Source of the DNA: Thermoleophilia bacterium
Lineage (GTDB): Bacteria > Actinomycetota > Thermoleophilia > Gaiellales > SKUG01
Length of the DNA stretch: 7,307 nt
Assembly (NCBI GenBank): GCA_025964405.1
Contig: JAOPYW010000023.1
Span: 1 to 7,307 of the forward strand
Reading direction: 5' to 3'
In this document: in pieces, positions 6,287 to 7,307 of the stretch
Numbering within the stretch: position 1 is the first letter of the stretch
Layout: the number at the start of each line of letters is the position of its first letter
Made by a program: the position numbers and the translations under genes
The notes under the pieces: model-generated
Seen by the model: the letters and a program-made list of their open reading frames with translations, nothing else
Database searches by the model: none
What the model was told of the DNA's origin: nothing

Positions 6287-7307
6287 TCAGGCCTCGCGCT
6301 GCTTCGGGAGGTGCCGGGTGAGCCAGGCGAACGCACGTTGGCCCGGCGTGAGATCGGCATTGACGACCGGATAGGTGTCGGGGAGCGCGGCGTGCTGGAA
6401 CAGGAGGGGGCCGTGCCCGGCGGTCGGCAGGTTGACGACGCGGTGCGCGCCGATGAACTTGAGCCAGCCCTTGGCGAACTCGCCCTCGTCAGGATACTTC
6501 GCCTGCAGTTCGGCGAACTCGTCCGGGGTCGCCGCCTGGTGCATGAGGGCCGAGTGCTCGTGGGCCTTCCAGAACGCCATGCGTGCTCGGGGCATGAGGT
6601 CGAACCGTACCTTGGCACGCTCGAGGAGTGACACGCCCTTGTAGGCATCGCTCAGCGCGCCGTCGGGCCGCAGCGTCGTGAGGTCGTCGACTGCGCCGGC
6701 CTTCGTGTAGGCACCACCCGGCTGCACGCCCATCGCGGCGACGACGGCGTCGGAGGCCTTGATGTAGTCGACCCATCCCCGGATGGCGACGTTGTCGATG
6801 GCGGCGGCGTCGCCACCCGAACGCACGAGCGCCTCCGCACTCAGCGCGTCGCCGATGATGCGCGTATTGCCCTTGATCCACCACGGGTCGTCGACGAGGG
6901 CGCCGCGATCGATCATCCAGCGCATCTGGTCATAGGTGACCTGACCGACGCCGAGGCCGGTCGCGCGTACGTACTGGTAGGCCCGGCCCACGAGCGGGAG
7001 CTCGGCGAGCTTCGCCACGATCCGGGGCGTGACCCCCTCGGTGCGCATGAACCCGGGGTTGCGGCGGTAGAACGACGCGACCTGCAGGAGGCGCGTCTCG
7101 GGGTCGTTGGAGACCGGGATCGACGGCGCATCCGCGGGCCAGTCGTCGGGTCGGTACGGCGGCGCCTTGAGCTGACGCGGCTGCACCAGCACGGCGCCCT
7201 GGGCCGTGTTCGACGGCAACAGGCCCGTCATGCCTGGATCGGCGACGGCGGCGCTGAAGTTGGTGTGGACGTCGATGGGCACGTCGCTCCCCACCGCGCG
7301 CAGCCCG
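6287..7307 (-). CDS. Unrecognised protein, probably N-terminally partial
   Basis: The frame is open from the window edge (first full codon 7306-7304) to TGA at 6289-6287, giving 339 residues. I do not recognise a family. Internal GTG codons at 7294 and 7282 could be starts. The one at 7282 has GGAG a few bases upstream and would give a complete protein of 331 residues beginning (V)PIDVHTNFSAAV. There is no signal peptide at that start, no convincing membrane segment and almost no cysteine. The protein is mixed alpha/beta-like and rich in Trp and aromatic patches, such as YDQMRWMIDRG, DDPWWIKGNTRII and ARMAFWKAHEHSALMH, with several His near the C-terminus (KAHEH, FIGAHR, GHGPLLFQH). GC content and codon use match its neighbours. 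The coding assignment is firm because the frame is long and the stop sits close to the next ribosome binding site. It is the first known member of the mfd transcription unit in this window. Confidence 0.75.
   Translation of the reverse strand, partial: GLRAVGSDVPIDVHTNFSAAVADPGMTGLLPSNTAQGAVLVQPRQLKAPPYRPDDWPADAPSIPVSNDPETRLLQVASFYRRNPGFMRTEGVTPRIVAKLAELPLVGRAYQYVRATGLGVGQVTYDQMRWMIDRGALVDDPWWIKGNTRIIGDALSAEALVRSGGDAAAIDNVAIRGWVDYIKASDAVVAAMGVQPGGAYTKAGAVDDLTTLRPDGALSDAYKGVSLLERAKVRFDLMPRARMAFWKAHEHSALMHQAATPDEFAELQAKYPDEGEFAKGWLKFIGAHRVVNLPTAGHGPLLFQHAALPDTYPVVNADLTPGQRAFAWLTRHLPKQREA

Noticed and set aside
1..7307. tRNA, rRNA, CRISPR array or defence-system genes
   Set aside because: I saw no tRNA-like cloverleaf, rRNA signature or regularly spaced direct repeats, and all genes except the one at 6287-7307 have housekeeping or transposase assignments.

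Overview
The window is high-GC DNA with actinobacterial character: GTG starts, strong GC bias at third codon positions and long antisense shadow frames. The minus-strand gene order mfd, then a SurA/PrsA-type lipoprotein isomerase, then mazG is one I recall from Thermoleophilia (Solirubrobacterales-like) genomes. That placement is an inference from memory, not a computed result.

Layout from the left edge. Positions 1-209 (+) encode the C-terminal end of an IS481-family transposase that is cut by the window edge and carries a perfect 15-nt-arm palindrome. Positions 210-466 contain no gene. They hold two inverted copies of a roughly 65-nt repeat, each of which can itself fold into a hairpin, making a REPIN-like doublet between two convergent genes. 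Four minus-strand genes and one micro-ORF then fill 467-7307. In transcription order these are an unrecognised protein (7307-6287, probably running off the window), a 21-codon cysteine-containing micro-ORF (6270-6205), mfd (6208-2729), a PpiC-type peptidyl-prolyl isomerase lipoprotein (2574-1384) and mazG (1387-467).

The unknown gene, the micro-ORF and mfd look like one translationally linked unit. The micro-ORF has a perfect AGGAGG ribosome binding site just after the upstream stop, and its TGA overlaps the most likely GTG start of mfd. A 154-nt gap follows mfd. It contains a perfect 8-bp stem-loop next to the mfd stop, a weak extended -10 candidate and a GAAGGA ribosome binding site, so the isomerase and mazG may form a second unit. 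The isomerase stop and the mazG GTG start overlap as GTGA.

Functionally, Mfd couples stalled RNA polymerase to excision repair and MazG hydrolyses non-canonical or excess nucleoside triphosphates, so both act in genome maintenance. The isomerase is a predicted extracytoplasmic folding factor. The points most worth a second look are the Cys micro-ORF coupled to mfd, the covarying inverted hairpin repeat, and the unrecognised gene upstream of mfd.
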